The notes: generated from the letters alone by a model not told the origin. DNA of 64,000 nucleotides from Spirirestis rafaelensis WJT71-NPBG6 (GCA_019359015.1 JAHHID010000035.1:1-64000); one strand, 5' to 3'; counted from the stretch's first letter, positions 37,808 through 49,076 are shown. A program made the numbers and translations.

Positions 37808-40800
37808 TTACCGATACAGCCAAACTCTGAGTAGTGAGAGCAATTGTTCGGTATCAACGGGTTTGGTGATGTAATCGTTCGCACCGGCATCAATACATTT
37901 TTCCCGATCGCCTTTCATTGCTTTTGCAGTTAAAGCGATCATTGGTAAATTTTGAAATTCACTTAATCGCCGAATAACTTGCATTGTTTCGTAACCGTCC
38001 ATTTCTGGCATCATCACGTCCATCAATACAATGTTAATGTCTGGGTTATTTTCCAGCATGGTAATGCCGTCTCTACCATTTTCGGCGTAAAGAATTTCCA
38101 TTTGGTAACGTTCCAGCAAACTAGTCAGGGCAAAGATATTCCGCACATCATCATCGACTATGAGGACTTTTTTTCCTGCCAGCAGTGGATCTTGATGCCG
38201 TACCTGTTGTAGCATCCTTTGTTGCTCTGCGGGTAGATTCGCTTGCACCCGATGCAAAAATAAAGCGGTTTCGTCTAAAAGTCGTTCGGGCGATCGCACA
38301 TCTTTGACGATGATGGTGTTAGAAATTCGTTGCAGTTCAGTTTCTTCGTGATGTGTCAAATCTTTGCCGGTGTAGATAATGATCGGCAAATGATTTAAGT
38401 TTGGTTCTTCTTTAATCTGCTCAATCAACTCAATTCCGCTCATATCCGGTAGCCCCAAATCTAGCACTACGCAGTCAAAGTGACCAGATTTTAGTGCTGC
38501 GAGTGCTGCTGCACCAGTATCTACACCTGTGCTAGCGACATCACTATTGCCGATCAGTTCGGCTATGCTATTGCGTTGGATGTCGTCATCTTCGACAATT
38601 AGCAGGTTTTTAACCGGACGTTCGACAAATTGCTTAATATCGCTTAAAGCTTTGGAGAGTGCTTCACTGCTAACGGGTTTTTGCAAAAAGGCGATCGCCC
38701 CTTGTTGTAAACTTCGAGCTTGTCCTTCATCAGATGTCATGATGTGGACGGGAATATGTCGAGTGCTGGGATCGTGTTTCAAGCGATCTAGTATTGTCCA
38801 GCCATCCATCACGGGCAGGTGAATATCGAGCATAATCGCCGTCGGATTGTATTCTCGTGCCATTGTTAAACCCACATCGCCACGGGATGCCATCAAGCCT
38901 TTAAAACCCTGTTCCCGTGCCATATCCAGCAGAATACGGGCGAAATTGAGGTCATCTTCAATAACCAAAAGAGTGCGATCGCCACTTTGAATATTTTGCC
39001 GATCATCTGGGATCGCTTGTTCGCTTAATGTGGCGAGTGGGGGAGTGGCGGAGTGGGGGCTTTGGGGTCCCCACGAAGTGGGGTTGGGGGCAAGGGGGAG
39101 AGGGGGAGATGGGGGAGAAATTGCCGCAAGTCGTCTGGGTGTCTCCCTGTCTGGGTGTCTTTTTGTCTCCCACTGCCCGATTGCCCTTGTCTCAGTGTCT
39201 CCGTGTCTTTTTGTCACTTCTACTGAGGGATAGTAGGTTTGTGGCAAGTAAAGAATAAAAGTGCTGCCTTTACCAAGTTCGCTGATTAAGCGAATTTCGC
39301 CACCGAGTAAGCGGGCAATTTCTCGGCTAATCGACAAGCCTAAACCTGTGCCACCATACTTGCGATTGGTTTTGCCATCTGCTTGCTGGAAGGCTTCAAA
39401 AATGACTTGCTGTTTATCGGATGCGATACCGATACCCGTGTCGGAAACTGCAAAGGCGATCGCTCGTCCGGTGCGGTTAAGAACTTCAGCATCGGCGCTC
39501 CAACCCTGGCTAGCTACTGATACACTTAAACTTACGTGACCTTGTTCTGTAAATTTGAAGGCGTTTGACAGCAGGTTTTTCAGAACTTGTTGCAGTCGCT
39601 TGGTGTCGGTGTAGATAGCGCGGGGTAGGCGATCGTCAAAGTTAAGCCGGAACTCTAAGTTTTTATCTTGGGCAATTGAGTGAAAAGTGCCTTCTACATG
39701 GCTTTGCAAGTCGGTAAATAAAGTTTCCTCGATTTCCACCGACATTGTACCTGACTCGATTTTTGCCAAATCAAGAATGTCATTAATTAATCCCAGCAAA
39801 TCGTTTCCAGCAGAGTAAATAGTGTAGCTGTATTCGACTTGCTTTTGGGTTAAGTTGCCTTCGGTGTTATCTGCCAGCAGTCGGGCGAGAATAAGTAAAC
39901 TGTTTAAAGGTGTCCGCAATTCGTGGGACATATTCGCCAAAAACTGCGACTTGTATTTAGATGTCATCGCCAATTGTTCGGCTTTTTCTTCTATGGCTTG
40001 ACGCGCTTGCTCGATTTCTCGATTTTTCCGTTCTACTTCTCGATTTTGCACTGCCAACAGTTCAGCTTTTTCTTCTAACTCTTCGTTAGTTTGCTGCAAT
40101 TGTTCTTGTTGACGTTTTAGCAAGTCTTCAGAAGCTTTGAGAGATTGTGCTTGTTGTTCTAATCGTTTGTTGGTGTCGGTAAGTTCTTTTTGCTGACTTT
40201 GCAGTTCTTCTGTGAGAGATTGCGACTGCTTGAGTAATTCTTCCGTCCGCATACTGGCTGCGATGGTGTTCAAGACGATCGCTATACTTTCTGTAAGTTG
40301 GTCTAAGAAAGTCAGGTGAATTTCACTAAAGCGGTGCATTGATGCCAGTTCGATGACTGCGGTGACTTGTCCTTCAAACAATACAGGCAAGACAACCACA
40401 TTCATCGGCGAAGCTTCGCCCAAACCGGAGCCAATTGTAATATATTCTTGCGGGACATGAGTTAGGAGAATTCGCTCTTTTTCTAAAGCGCATTGTCCTA
40501 CTAAACCTTCGCCCAAATGAAAACAATTTGATAAATTTTTGCGTTCGCGGTAAGCGTAGCTGCTGAGGAGTTTCAGGAAGGATGGGTGATTCTCAGCGAC
40601 TTCCATCATGAAGAAGACACCATGTTGAGCCGACACCAAGGGCGCCAGTTCTGACAAAATCAATTTGGTGACTGTTTCTAAATCCCGTTGTCCTTGCAAC
40701 ATGCGGGTAAACCTCGCCAAGTTGGTTTTCAGCCAATCTTGTTCGGTGTTTTTCTGGGTTGTTTCTCGCAAGTTGGCGATCATTTGGTTGATGTTGTCTT

Positions 40801-43708
40801 TGAGGATCGCCACCTCTCCTTGCGCTTCCACGGAAATCGATCGCGTTAAATCTCCTTTGGTTACACCGATCGCTACTTCGGCGATCGCTCGTACTTGAGT
40901 TGTTAAATTCGCTGCTAGTTCGTTTACGTTGTCTGTTAAGTCGCGCCATAATCCTGATGCACCAGGAACCTTTGCCTGTCCGCCTAATTTACCTTCACTT
41001 CCTACTTCCCGCGCTACTGTTGTCACCTGATCAGCGAAGGTTGCCAAGGTATCAATCATTTCGTTAATCGTATCAGCTAACGTTTCGATTTCTCCTTGGG
41101 CATCTAACATCAGTTTGCGTTTTAAGTCCCCGTTAGCTACTGCCGTGACGACTTTGGCGATACCTCGCACCTGGGCTGTCAAGTTGCCTGCCATTGAGTT
41201 TACATTGTCGGTCAAATCTTTCCAAATGCCCGCTACTCCTGTAACTTGGGCTTGACCGCCTAATTTTCCTTCGGTGCCAACTTCCCGCGCCACCCTGGTT
41301 ACTTCTGATGCAAAGGAACTCAGTTGATCTACCATCGTGTTGATGGTGTTTTTCAACTCTAAAATTTCCCCTTTCACATCAACGGTGATTTTTTTGGATA
41401 AATTACCATTAGCGATCGCACCAGCAACTTCGGCTATGTTTCGCACTTGTCCGGTGAGGTTGCCTGCCATTAAGTTGACATTATCGGTCAAATCTTTCCA
41501 AATTCCGGCGACACCCCGCACATATGCTTGCACACCCAATTTACCTTCGGTTCCCACTTCTCTAACAACCCGCGTCACTTCCGAGGCAAAGGAGTTAAGT
41601 TGATCCACCATTGTATTGATGGTGTTTTTCAACTCTAAAATTTCCCCTTTCACATCTACAGTAATTTTCTTCGACAAGTCACCGTTTGCTACTGCGGTTG
41701 TCACTTCGGCGATATTTCGCACTTGTGCAGTCAAACTACCAGCCATGAAGTTTACACTATCGGTTAAGTCTTTCCACGTACCCGCGACACCCCGCACTTC
41801 GGCTTGTACGCCTAACTTACCTTCGGAACCCACCTCCCGCGCTACCCGCGTTACTTCACTAGAAAAGGAGTTGAGCTGATCTACCATCGTGTTGACGGTG
41901 TTTTTCAACTCTAAAATTTCCCCTTTGACATCGACGGTGATTTTTTTCGATAAGTCACCATTTGCTACTGCGGTTGTCACTTCGGCGATGTTTCGCACTT
42001 GCGATGTCAAACTACCCGCCATGAAGTTTACACTATCAGTTAAGTCTTTCCACGTCCCCGCGACACCGCGCACATCGGCTTGTCCGCCGAGTTTTCCTTC
42101 GGAACCGACTTCCCGCGCTACCCGCGTTACTTCCGACGCGAAGGAGTTAAGTTGATCCACCATGATATTGATGGTGTTTTTTAACTCCAAAATTTCCCCT
42201 TTGACATCGACGGTGATTTTTTTGGAAAGATCCCCTTTAGCGATCGCTGTCGCAACTTCGGCAATATTACGCACCTGTCCGGTCAAATTACCTGCCATCA
42301 AGTTGACATTATCCGTCAAATCTTTCCAAGTTCCTGCCACACCGGCAACTTGTGCTTGTGCCCCCAATTTTCCTTCGGTTCCCACCTCCCGCGCTACCCG
42401 CGTTACTTCCGACGCGAAGGAATTAAGCTGATCCACCATTGTATTAATGGTGTTTTTCAACTCCAAAATTTCCCCTTTGACATCAACGGTAATTTTCTTC
42501 GATAAGTCACCGTTTGCTACCGCTGTTGTCACTTCCGCAATGTTACGCACTTGAGCGGTTAAACTTCCTGCCATAAAGTTAACCGACTCTGTTAAGTCTT
42601 TCCACGTACCCGCCACGCCTCTAACTTCTGCTTGTCCGCCGAGTTTGCCTTCTGCCCCCACCTCCCTTGCTACCCGCGTTACTTCCGAAGCGAAGGAGTT
42701 CAGCTGATCCACCATCGTGTTGACGGTGTTTTTCAAGTCTAAAATTTCGCCTTTGACGTTGACGGTGATTTTCTTCGACAAGTCACCATTTGCTACCGCC
42801 GTTGTCACTTCTGCAATATTCCGCACCTGTGCTGTCAAATTGCCTGCCATCGAGTTTACACTATCAGTCAGGTCTTTCCAAGTTCCCGCGACACCGCGCA
42901 CATCAGCTTGTACTCCCAACTTGCCTTCGTTTCCCACTTCTCGCGCTACCCGCGTTACTTCCGAAGCAAAAGAGTTAAGTTGATCTACCATCGTATTGAT
43001 GGTGTTTTTCAAGTCTAAAATTTCGCCTTTGACATTGACGGTGATTTTCTTCGACAAGTCACCGTTGGCAACTGCGGTTGTCACTTCCGCAATATTCCGC
43101 ACTTGATCGGTCAAGTTGCCTGCCATCAAGTTTACACTGTCGGTTAAGTCTTTCCAGGTTCCCGCTACACCTGGCACTTGTGCTTGTACACCCAATTTTC
43201 CTTCGGTTCCCACTTCTCGCGCTACCCGCGTTACTTCCGAGGCAAAGGAGTTGAGCTGATTCACCATTTTATTGACAATTTGGGCAGTTTGGAGAAACTC
43301 CCCTTGCAAAGGTCTACCTTGAGTTTCGGTGGCGATCGCTTGCGATAAATCTCCATTAGCCACTGCCCGAATTACTCGCGCTGTTTCCGCTGTCGGTTGC
43401 ACCAAGTCTGTAACTAAGGTGTTAACTGACTCAACCGCAGCTTTCCAAGAACCTTTAGCATTTCCCAGCGTTGCCCGTTCGTTAATTTTTCCTTCTTTAC
43501 CAACAACATTGCTGACGCGTTCTAACTCAGCCGCCATCCGCTCATTCATATCGATGATATCGTTGAGGGTGTCAGCGATTTTTCCTCCTATACCAGTATG
43601 ATCCAGCGGCATCCGTGCAGAAAAATTTCCTTTCTTCACCTCTGCTAAAGTTCTTAAAAGTTGCTTTAGGTCAAGGTTCTCTGTATCGTTTGCTACTTGT
43701 GTTGTCAT
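37808..43708 (-). CDS. Giant soluble poly-HAMP hybrid kinase (HAMP array-GAF-HK-REC x3)
   Basis: 1966 residues with no membrane helix. Residues 15-110 are a divergent HAMP pair. Residues about 111-985 hold nine near-identical 92-residue units ([49 protein letters not shown]...[17 protein letters not shown]), each a HAMP pair, and a last half unit. Then come GAF (about 1000-1165), a coiled coil, HisKA ([19 protein letters not shown]), HATPase_c, a repeat insertion (bases about 39020-39232) and three receivers. Cytosolic poly-HAMP kinases resemble the fungal group III osmosensors (Nik1/Os-1) and some bacterial kinases, where the HAMP chain relays osmotic or ligand-induced change. The actual signal here is unknown. 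Confidence 0.93.
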   Translation of the reverse strand: MTTQVANDTENLDLKQLLRTLAEVKKGNFSARMPLDHTGIGGKIADTLNDIIDMNERMAAELERVSNVVGKEGKINERATLGNAKGSWKAAVESVNTLVTDLVQPTAETARVIRAVANGDLSQAIATETQGRPLQGEFLQTAQIVNKMVNQLNSFASEVTRVAREVGTEGKLGVQAQVPGVAGTWKDLTDSVNLMAGNLTDQVRNIAEVTTAVANGDLSKKITVNVKGEILDLKNTINTMVDQLNSFASEVTRVAREVGNEGKLGVQADVRGVAGTWKDLTDSVNSMAGNLTAQVRNIAEVTTAVANGDLSKKITVNVKGEILDLKNTVNTMVDQLNSFASEVTRVAREVGAEGKLGGQAEVRGVAGTWKDLTESVNFMAGSLTAQVRNIAEVTTAVANGDLSKKITVDVKGEILELKNTINTMVDQLNSFASEVTRVAREVGTEGKLGAQAQVAGVAGTWKDLTDNVNLMAGNLTGQVRNIAEVATAIAKGDLSKKITVDVKGEILELKNTINIMVDQLNSFASEVTRVAREVGSEGKLGGQADVRGVAGTWKDLTDSVNFMAGSLTSQVRNIAEVTTAVANGDLSKKITVDVKGEILELKNTVNTMVDQLNSFSSEVTRVAREVGSEGKLGVQAEVRGVAGTWKDLTDSVNFMAGSLTAQVRNIAEVTTAVANGDLSKKITVDVKGEILELKNTINTMVDQLNSFASEVTRVVREVGTEGKLGVQAYVRGVAGIWKDLTDNVNLMAGNLTGQVRNIAEVAGAIANGNLSKKITVDVKGEILELKNTINTMVDQLSSFASEVTRVAREVGTEGKLGGQAQVTGVAGIWKDLTDNVNSMAGNLTAQVRGIAKVVTAVANGDLKRKLMLDAQGEIETLADTINEMIDTLATFADQVTTVAREVGSEGKLGGQAKVPGASGLWRDLTDNVNELAANLTTQVRAIAEVAIGVTKGDLTRSISVEAQGEVAILKDNINQMIANLRETTQKNTEQDWLKTNLARFTRMLQGQRDLETVTKLILSELAPLVSAQHGVFFMMEVAENHPSFLKLLSSYAYRERKNLSNCFHLGEGLVGQCALEKERILLTHVPQEYITIGSGLGEASPMNVVVLPVLFEGQVTAVIELASMHRFSEIHLTFLDQLTESIAIVLNTIAASMRTEELLKQSQSLTEELQSQQKELTDTNKRLEQQAQSLKASEDLLKRQQEQLQQTNEELEEKAELLAVQNREVERKNREIEQARQAIEEKAEQLAMTSKYKSQFLANMSHELRTPLNSLLILARLLADNTEGNLTQKQVEYSYTIYSAGNDLLGLINDILDLAKIESGTMSVEIEETLFTDLQSHVEGTFHSIAQDKNLEFRLNFDDRLPRAIYTDTKRLQQVLKNLLSNAFKFTEQGHVSLSVSVASQGWSADAEVLNRTGRAIAFAVSDTGIGIASDKQQVIFEAFQQADGKTNRKYGGTGLGLSISREIARLLGGEIRLISELGKGSTFILYLPQTYYPSVEVTKRHGDTETRAIGQWETKRHPDRETPRRLAAISPPSPPLPLAPNPTSWGPQSPHSATPPLATLSEQAIPDDRQNIQSGDRTLLVIEDDLNFARILLDMAREQGFKGLMASRGDVGLTMAREYNPTAIMLDIHLPVMDGWTILDRLKHDPSTRHIPVHIMTSDEGQARSLQQGAIAFLQKPVSSEALSKALSDIKQFVERPVKNLLIVEDDDIQRNSIAELIGNSDVASTGVDTGAAALAALKSGHFDCVVLDLGLPDMSGIELIEQIKEEPNLNHLPIIIYTGKDLTHHEETELQRISNTIIVKDVRSPERLLDETALFLHRVQANLPAEQQRMLQQVRHQDPLLAGKKVLIVDDDVRNIFALTSLLERYQMEILYAENGRDGITMLENNPDINIVLMDVMMPEMDGYETMQVIRRLSEFQNLPMIALTAKAMKGDREKCIDAGANDYITKPVDTEQLLSLLRVWLYR
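40880..43380 (-). repeat. 276-bp tandem coding repeats (HAMP units)
   Basis: About nine head-to-tail units of 276 bp encode the 92-residue HAMP pairs of the giant kinase. Middle copies (units 2-8) are nearly identical at protein level, differing at a handful of positions such as [20 protein letters not shown] and MAGN/MAGS. The first and last copies are more diverged. Confidence 0.9.
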
Positions 43709-44153
43709 CGCTTTACTTTTAATAAATATTTTTTCTTAGCTTTTCCACTAATGAGATTCCAAGTTAGATAGCAAGCAAATACCCTGATGCCATACTAATG
43801 GTTAATACCGAAAGTAATATATTCAGCATTATCCAATTAAAAGGCAATATCCGCTTCTACCTAAGGTAGAGGCAAAATCATAAATAATCTCTCCTAAGGT
43901 AGATGATAAAATATAGGTACTACGAAACTGTGTTTAATTTGAGTTCGGGCGTTATGGTTTTTCGATAATTTGCCTAAAGATTCAGGGTAGAGATTTAATT
44001 TGAACAACAGCAAGTTACAAAGCCGTTTTTCACCTACTGTGATAGATATAAATTATAAATCCTCTGCCCCCTGTCCCCCTGTCCCCCTGTCCCCCTGTCC
44101 CCCTGCTCCCCCTGTCCCCCTGCTTAAGAAAGCTCCCCTTAGGAGGAATAACC
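43709..44153. promoter_or_regulatory. Divergent region upstream of the poly-HAMP kinase
   Basis: No coding gene. CTAAGGTAGA occurs twice (43861-43870 and 43894-43903), 33 bp apart. The first copy is part of a palindrome CTACCTAAGGTAG. Both lie about 150-200 bp upstream of the kinase start, so they could be an operator pair. CCCCCTGTCC tandem units (44063-44125) precede the gene on the other strand. Confidence 0.45.
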
Positions 44154-44480
44154 TTGGAAGACCATCCCCAGGACGAAGACTTGAAAGGTCTGAAACCTCA
44201 TTTAAACAATTTAGTCGAAGCTGTAGTCAAGGCTGTGGTGATGGCGAATCAAACGCAAGAACTTGATGATCTGTTGATGATTCGAGACGAGTTGCATCGT
44301 CTGCCGGACTACTTGATGACAGAGGTGATTAACGACGTTATCTTAAATTTAGTAAAGATAGATAGTGATTTATGTCGCTGGTTTATTATAGATATTTTTC
44401 TGCGTGATGCCCAAGCAGAAGGCAAAGCTGATGTTGCCGAGAGAATTAACTTGCTAATCGCTGATTTGCAACGGGGTTAG
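44154..44480 (+). CDS. Hypothetical helical protein
   Basis: A 108-residue, acidic, mostly helical protein without a recognised family. It begins at a TTG codon seven bases after a perfect AGGAGG (44141-44146), which makes this start convincing. The sequence (VIMANQTQELDDLL-like helix, then LPDYLMTEVINDVILNLVKI and DAQAEGKADVAERINLLIAD) resembles small helical-repeat proteins. Its last 35 bp overlap the end of the response regulator gene on the opposite strand, an unusually large convergent overlap. It is the only plus-strand gene next to the kinases, diverging from the poly-HAMP kinase. Confidence 0.65.
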   Translation: MEDHPQDEDLKGLKPHLNNLVEAVVKAVVMANQTQELDDLLMIRDELHRLPDYLMTEVINDVILNLVKIDSDLCRWFIIDIFLRDAQAEGKADVAERINLLIADLQRG

Positions 44481-44898
44481 GTGAAGAATCTTTCACCGCT
44501 AAAATGTTGCTTACCTGGTTGAGCAATTGATCAAAGTCAATTGGCTTACAGATAAAACCCTCTACTGCGACATCGAATTGCTCAGATGTATCTAGTTGTT
44601 CGCAACCTGTAATCAAGATAATTGGAATAAAAGGTAAATTACTGTTTTGCCGAATGCATCGAACCACTTCATAACCATGCATTCCTGGCATCATCACATC
44701 CAACAGCAGCAAATGTGGAGGTTCTGCTTCAATCATGGAAAGAGCATCCTGTCCATTATCAGCAACTTCTACTTGATATCCTTCTGCCTGCAAAACTGTC
44801 TCAATCAAGAATAAGTTGTCAGGTGTATCATCAACAACTAAAATACGTTCAACTTGCGAATCAGGTGGCAGATTTAGGCTTTCCATTTTATTCAGCAT
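44446..44898 (-). CDS. Single-domain response regulator
   Basis: About 150 residues comprising one receiver domain: acidic pair in RILVVDDTPDNL, phospho-acceptor Asp in LLLLDVMMPGMHGYE, Thr in LITG and Lys in FICKPID. No output domain follows, only a short tail. Such CheY/DivK-like regulators pass phosphate or bind a partner. It lies 737 bp from the poly-HAMP kinase start on the same strand and is a plausible acceptor for one of the neighbouring hybrid kinases (inference). ATG 44898 is taken, and ATG 44886 is possible. Confidence 0.92.
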   Translation of the reverse strand: MLNKMESLNLPPDSQVERILVVDDTPDNLFLIETVLQAEGYQVEVADNGQDALSMIEAEPPHLLLLDVMMPGMHGYEVVRCIRQNSNLPFIPIILITGCEQLDTSEQFDVAVEGFICKPIDFDQLLNQVSNILAVKDSSPNPVANQRLAS

Positions 44899-44939
44899 CA
44901 ATCACTTAGCTCCAGTGTGTTAGTTGCAAGTATTTAAAT

Positions 44940-45056
44940 GCTTCTCCCTAAGGGGGGATTTATGGGGGGGTGGGGGATTGGGTATTGGGCATTGGGTATT
45001 GGGCATTGGGTATTGTATTGGGTATTGGGCATTAGGCATTGGGCATTAGGCAGATT
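44940..45056. repeat. STRR array of ATTGGGC/ATTGGGT heptamers
   Basis: About ten tandem heptamers alternate CATTGGG and TATTGGG from 44977 to 45050, preceded by a GGGGGGAT/GGGGGGT purine tract. They form the whole leader of the following plus-strand gene. Confidence 0.8.
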
Positions 45057-45089
45057 TTCAAATATATATTAAGTATGCCAGGATTGATC

Positions 45090-45719
45090 ATGGGACAGAC
45101 ACAGGAGCTAAGACAGATTATTATCCTGAATGGTACCCCGCGTTCAGGGAAGTCGAGCATTGTCGCAGTGATTCAGGAGACGTTTGATGGCTTATGGATG
45201 AACTTGGGTGTCGATAGGTTTATGCAAATGACTCCTGCACGATACTTGCCTGGGATCGGTCTGCGACCAGGGGGAGAACGCCAGGACATCGAACCCCTCG
45301 TTCCCATTCTGTACAGCGCCATGTATGAATCCATCGCTGCCCACAGTCGCTTAGGACTGAATGTCGTGGTTGATGTCGGACACCATGACGCATACGCAAT
45401 GGAGCGGGGCATTTTGACCGATAGCGCCCGACGTTTAAACGGATTGCCGGTCTTGTTCGTAGGCGTTCGCTGCCCCATCGAGATAATTATGGAAAGACGA
45501 GAAAAGACGGGGTGGAACGTGGTAAGTACAGCCGACTCCCCGGTGCCACGTCCGGTTGAGTTATGGCAACGTGAAGTCCACATCCCTGGCATCTATGACC
45601 TTGAAGTCGATACCTCGTTGTTAAGTCCGGCTGCGTGTGCCGAGGTGATACGCCAGCACCTTGCAAATAGTCCCGCACCATCAGCATTCCAACGACTCGC
45701 TACACGGTCATATAACTAA
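45090..45719 (+). CDS. Chloramphenicol phosphotransferase-like P-loop kinase
   Basis: About 209 residues. The P-loop is ILNGTPRSGKSSI near the N-terminus, followed by the conserved W-x2-LGVD-F segment, VVVDVGHHD, VGVRCPIEIIMERREKTGW and a closing YDLEVDTS. This is the CPT-like family. CPT of Streptomyces venezuelae O-phosphorylates chloramphenicol, but homologues in other bacteria probably act on unknown small molecules, so a resistance role should not be assumed. ATG 45090 follows AGGA at a good distance. The codons look more GC-rich than the neighbours, and the gene stands alone among repeats, so it may be acquired. Confidence 0.82.
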   Translation: MGQTQELRQIIILNGTPRSGKSSIVAVIQETFDGLWMNLGVDRFMQMTPARYLPGIGLRPGGERQDIEPLVPILYSAMYESIAAHSRLGLNVVVDVGHHDAYAMERGILTDSARRLNGLPVLFVGVRCPIEIIMERREKTGWNVVSTADSPVPRPVELWQREVHIPGIYDLEVDTSLLSPAACAEVIRQHLANSPAPSAFQRLATRSYN

Positions 45720-46211
45720 ATAATCGCCTAGCTGCATCATCTACCCGCAATATGCTGTATCTAATCGCGGGGTACGCGCAACGCTGCACTATTTCTTGCA
45801 CTCATTCCCCAAAACCCCACCCCCAACCCCTCCCCGCAGGCGGGGAGGGGAGACTTTGACGTAAGTTAAAGGCGGGGTGGGGTTCTTCTTTTTGATTTAT
45901 GCAAGAAGTCTACATCTTTTTTACAGATGTCTAATAGACATCTGTTGGAAATGAGCCTAAGACGCGATTTATCGCGTCTCTACAAAGGTTTTGGGTAACG
46001 CATAATTAATTTTCACGCCTATGCCTAATGCATCGGCTTGCATTGTTAATGCATCGGCTTGCATTGTTAATGCATCGACTTGTTATGTTAATGCATCGAC
46101 TTGCAAAAATTAACCCACCCTTTCTTTAACCTTGCCCTAGTTAACTTTTTATCGCACCTCTTAAAATACTAAAGCTCTCCTTCGGTGGTGTCGGGAATTT
46201 GAAAACACGTC
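45720..46211. other. Repeat-rich gap between convergent genes
   Basis: No gene. It contains the common CCCCACCCCCAACCCCTCC repeat with a CCCCGC-AGGC-GGGG hairpin (about 45827-45850), a GACGCGATTTATCGCGTCTC hairpin (45961-45980) and the 21-bp tandem repeat listed separately. Confidence 0.55.
46026..46109. repeat. Four 21-bp tandem repeats containing TTAATGCAT
   Basis: Units start at 46026, 46047, 46068 and 46089, each close to TAATGCATCGGCTTGCATTGT. Units 1 and 2 are identical, unit 3 differs at several bases and unit 4 ends in an A-run. The palindrome ATGCAT recurs every 21 bp, i.e. two helical turns. Confidence 0.85.
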
Positions 46212-48782
46212 CTAATCCCTAGTTGTATCTGACAAAAGTGGTAAATTTACGGTGAAAGTTGCTCCTTGTCCTTCACCGGGACTTTGAGCGGTCACGGTTC
46301 CCCCATGCATTTCGACGATATGACGGACGATCGCTAATCCAACACCTAATCCGCCAAATTTGCGGGTGATACTGCTATCAGCTTGACGAAAGCGATCAAA
46401 TACATAAGGCAGAAATTCCTGACTAATTCCTATACCTGTATCCTTGACTGTAATTTGAGCATAGGCAAGGGAGGAATGGGGGGATGGGGGAACAGGGAGA
46501 GGGGGAGAGGGGGAGAGGGGGGGATGGGGGGAAAAGAATTGCTCCTTTTGTCCCCGTGTCTCCAAGAAGTCTCCTTGTCGTCCTTGTCCCTCATTGCCCA
46601 TCTCTACTGATAGGGTAATTTCTATGCGTCCTCCTTTTGGTGTGAACCTGATCGCATTTGAGAGGAGGTTATACACTACTTGCTGCAAACGGTTGGAGTC
46701 ACCGCAAACCCAGAATTTGGAACTTTTAAATTGAGATGCGAGTTTATGTTTATGTATTAAATGGGCATTTTCATCAGATGGGCTGGGTGTTGCGGCTTGT
46801 GTTTCTGGTAATTTTAAAGTGGGTAGATATTCTGTGTAACGAGATTCAAAATTTACCTGGGTAAGGTTGCCATCGTTTTCTAATAAGTCTGCACTTTCAT
46901 TGATTGGCGGAAACTGATAATCTGCATTTTCCCCTTGGTGATTGGGAGCGATCGCAAACTCTAAATTAAGTGACTTTTCCTCAGCAGACGATCGCAGGCT
47001 TCTGATTGCACCTTCTATTACGTTCACCAAATTCATCGGGCAAACATTTAGACGCAGTTTACCTTGCAAAATCCGTGATATATCTAGTAAATCTTCAATT
47101 AGTTGTTTTTGCAAGCGAGCATTGCGCTCGATTGTTTCCAACCCTACAGTTTTGTTTTTTTCATTCAATTTGCGAGTTAGAAATATCTGTGTCCAGCCTA
47201 AAATAGAGGTTAGTGGGGTACGCAGTTCGTGAGAAAGAACGGCTAAAAATTGGTCTTTGGCACGATTTGCGCTCTCTAATTCCGCTGCTTGTTGCCGAAG
47301 TTGATTTTCTAATAATTTGCGATCGCTTATATCGACAACAAAGCAAATCCCACCATCACTACCATCATCTAATCTGGCTCCACCAATCAACACCGGAACT
47401 CGCGAACCATCTTTGCGTATGTATTCTTTTTCGTAGGGGGTACAAGTACTCTGTTGACGAATTTCCGCTCTAGTTTCCTCTTCTAAGGATTGATATTCTG
47501 GTGGTGTTATTTCTGATAACTTCAACCGACCTGTTTGTAAATCTTGTTGGGTGTAACCAATAATATTAAAATATGCTTGATTCGCTAATGTAATTTCGCC
47601 ATCGCCTACCCAGAATTTCATGCCAATCATGTTAGACTCAAAGATGCGTCTAAAGTTGCCTTCAGTGCGCTTGCGTTCGGTAATATCTAACACTAAGCCA
47701 TTCCAGAAAACGGTTTTATCTGGTTGTTGTTGCGAGCGAGCAGTTCCTTGTAACCATTTTATTTTGCCCGAAGGTGTAATAATTCGCCACTCATGCCGCC
47801 ATTGTTTTCCTGTGGCAGCATAATTGATCAAAGATTGTCTAAAGTCTTTAAAATCGTGGGGATGAATTAGTTGCCATGCTAATTGAGGATTTTGCCTAAT
47901 TTTTTCGGATTCAATTTCATAAAGCTCGCTGCAACCCGAACTAATATAAAGAAATTCGCCTATCCCTTTGGGATCTTGACGATATTGACAAATTACTCCT
48001 GGTACATTCTGTGCTAAACTGGCAAATCGCATTTCTGCTTCAATCAAAGCTTCTTCGGTTTGCTTGCGTTTGCTAATATCAGTCAGCATGATTAATGAGC
48101 CAAGAAACTCATTTTCGTGATTTAAAATAGGATTAATAGAGGCGATCGCCCACAAATCTGATTTATCATGACGTAAAAAGCGAAAATCAAATTGCTGTTT
48201 AATTCCTCGTTGACGCTGTTCGATGTGTTGTTGAGCTTCTGCATGAAGCGACTCATCGATAAAATCAAAGATGGAACGCTGCAACATTTCCTCGCGAGTG
48301 TAGCCAAACATCTGCGCTAAACTTTGATTTACATATTCTGTTCGCGCTTGCGCGTCAAGAATGCAAATTCCCTCACTCGTAGTATCTAAAATAAAATGAC
48401 AGCGCTGTTCGCTGCTGGCGAGCGATCGCATACTCATCTGAGCTTCTGTCTTATACTTATGTAGCGCCCCACATAATACACTGATGAGTGTCCCTTGCAA
48501 CGAAAACAAGCTCAACCGTGTAATATTCGCCAAATCAACGTGGAGTGACTCGCTAGCAAAAACAAAGAAATAGCCGCTAACAATTACACACAAGCAAGTC
48601 GCTAGCAATCCTGGCACCATACCACCATACCAAGCACTTAGCATCACTGCCCCAAGAAATAGCAAAATATAGCTCTGAGTCATCGCCAGCAAAGGATTTA
48701 ACATTAGTATCATCACTAATGCCAAGACTACGGCTAGAATAGCAATCCCATAAAACTTGATTTGGGAGCGAGTAAGGTACAT
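46212..48782 (-). CDS. Membrane sensor histidine kinase: DUF4118-PAS x3-HisKA-HATPase
   Basis: 856 residues. The N-terminus has about four membrane helices (10-110) of the KdpD-type DUF4118 sensor region ([17 protein letters not shown]). Three PAS/PAC units follow (about 125-245, 250-370, 375-490). HisKA carries [20 protein letters not shown] long extra segment (about 620-690) separates the dimerisation domain from the ATPase N box [10 protein letters not shown] repeat insertion (bases about 46465-46607) sits before [11 protein letters not shown], and G2 is [11 protein letters not shown]. It lacks a receiver, so phosphate must pass to a separate regulator. A KdpD-like membrane part with a different input suggests a general stress sensor (inference). 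Confidence 0.92.
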   Translation of the reverse strand: MYLTRSQIKFYGIAILAVVLALVMILMLNPLLAMTQSYILLFLGAVMLSAWYGGMVPGLLATCLCVIVSGYFFVFASESLHVDLANITRLSLFSLQGTLISVLCGALHKYKTEAQMSMRSLASSEQRCHFILDTTSEGICILDAQARTEYVNQSLAQMFGYTREEMLQRSIFDFIDESLHAEAQQHIEQRQRGIKQQFDFRFLRHDKSDLWAIASINPILNHENEFLGSLIMLTDISKRKQTEEALIEAEMRFASLAQNVPGVICQYRQDPKGIGEFLYISSGCSELYEIESEKIRQNPQLAWQLIHPHDFKDFRQSLINYAATGKQWRHEWRIITPSGKIKWLQGTARSQQQPDKTVFWNGLVLDITERKRTEGNFRRIFESNMIGMKFWVGDGEITLANQAYFNIIGYTQQDLQTGRLKLSEITPPEYQSLEEETRAEIRQQSTCTPYEKEYIRKDGSRVPVLIGGARLDDGSDGGICFVVDISDRKLLENQLRQQAAELESANRAKDQFLAVLSHELRTPLTSILGWTQIFLTRKLNEKNKTVGLETIERNARLQKQLIEDLLDISRILQGKLRLNVCPMNLVNVIEGAIRSLRSSAEEKSLNLEFAIAPNHQGENADYQFPPINESADLLENDGNLTQVNFESRYTEYLPTLKLPETQAATPSPSDENAHLIHKHKLASQFKSSKFWVCGDSNRLQQVVYNLLSNAIRFTPKGGRIEITLSVEMGNEGQGRQGDFLETRGQKEQFFSPHPPLSPSPPLPVPPSPHSSLAYAQITVKDTGIGISQEFLPYVFDRFRQADSSITRKFGGLGVGLAIVRHIVEMHGGTVTAQSPGEGQGATFTVNLPLLSDTTRD

Positions 48783-49076
48783 TTTGCAACACTGTAATCA
48801 AAAATAATAAATTTTGTTAAATTACGTTTACCTTATAATAAGTCAAGCTATTTATGCATTTATCTATGGTTCAGGTTTTATCCTCCTTCTGTGGGTAGAA
48901 GTGGGCATTGGGCATTGGGCAATGGGCAATGGTGAGCCAGCGCGGTCTTGGGGGTCTCCCCCATGAGCGACTGGCGAACCCCGAAGGGGGCAATGGGAAT
49001 TAAAGACGCTCGATTTTTGATGCGGGTTCTATTCTAATAGAATTATTTGCATTCCCCATTCCCTATGCCCCATGCC
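48783..49076. other. Gap with STRR between two kinases
   Basis: No gene. GGGCATTGGGCATTGGGCAATGGG heptamer variants lie at 48903-48932, then a GGGGGTCTCCCCC hairpin (48950-48962) and CCCCATGCCCTATGC repeats at 49065-49090 that run into the end of the next gene. Confidence 0.5.

Noticed and set aside
40880-43380. Series of plus-strand frames of about 88 codons, repeated every 273-276 bp
   Set aside because: They are antisense shadows of the HAMP units of the giant kinase, and their regular spacing comes from the coding repeat on the other strand.
45090-45719. Antibiotic resistance gene
   Set aside because: The CPT-like fold is clear, but homologues outside the chloramphenicol producer have no shown resistance role, so only a kinase-like call is given.
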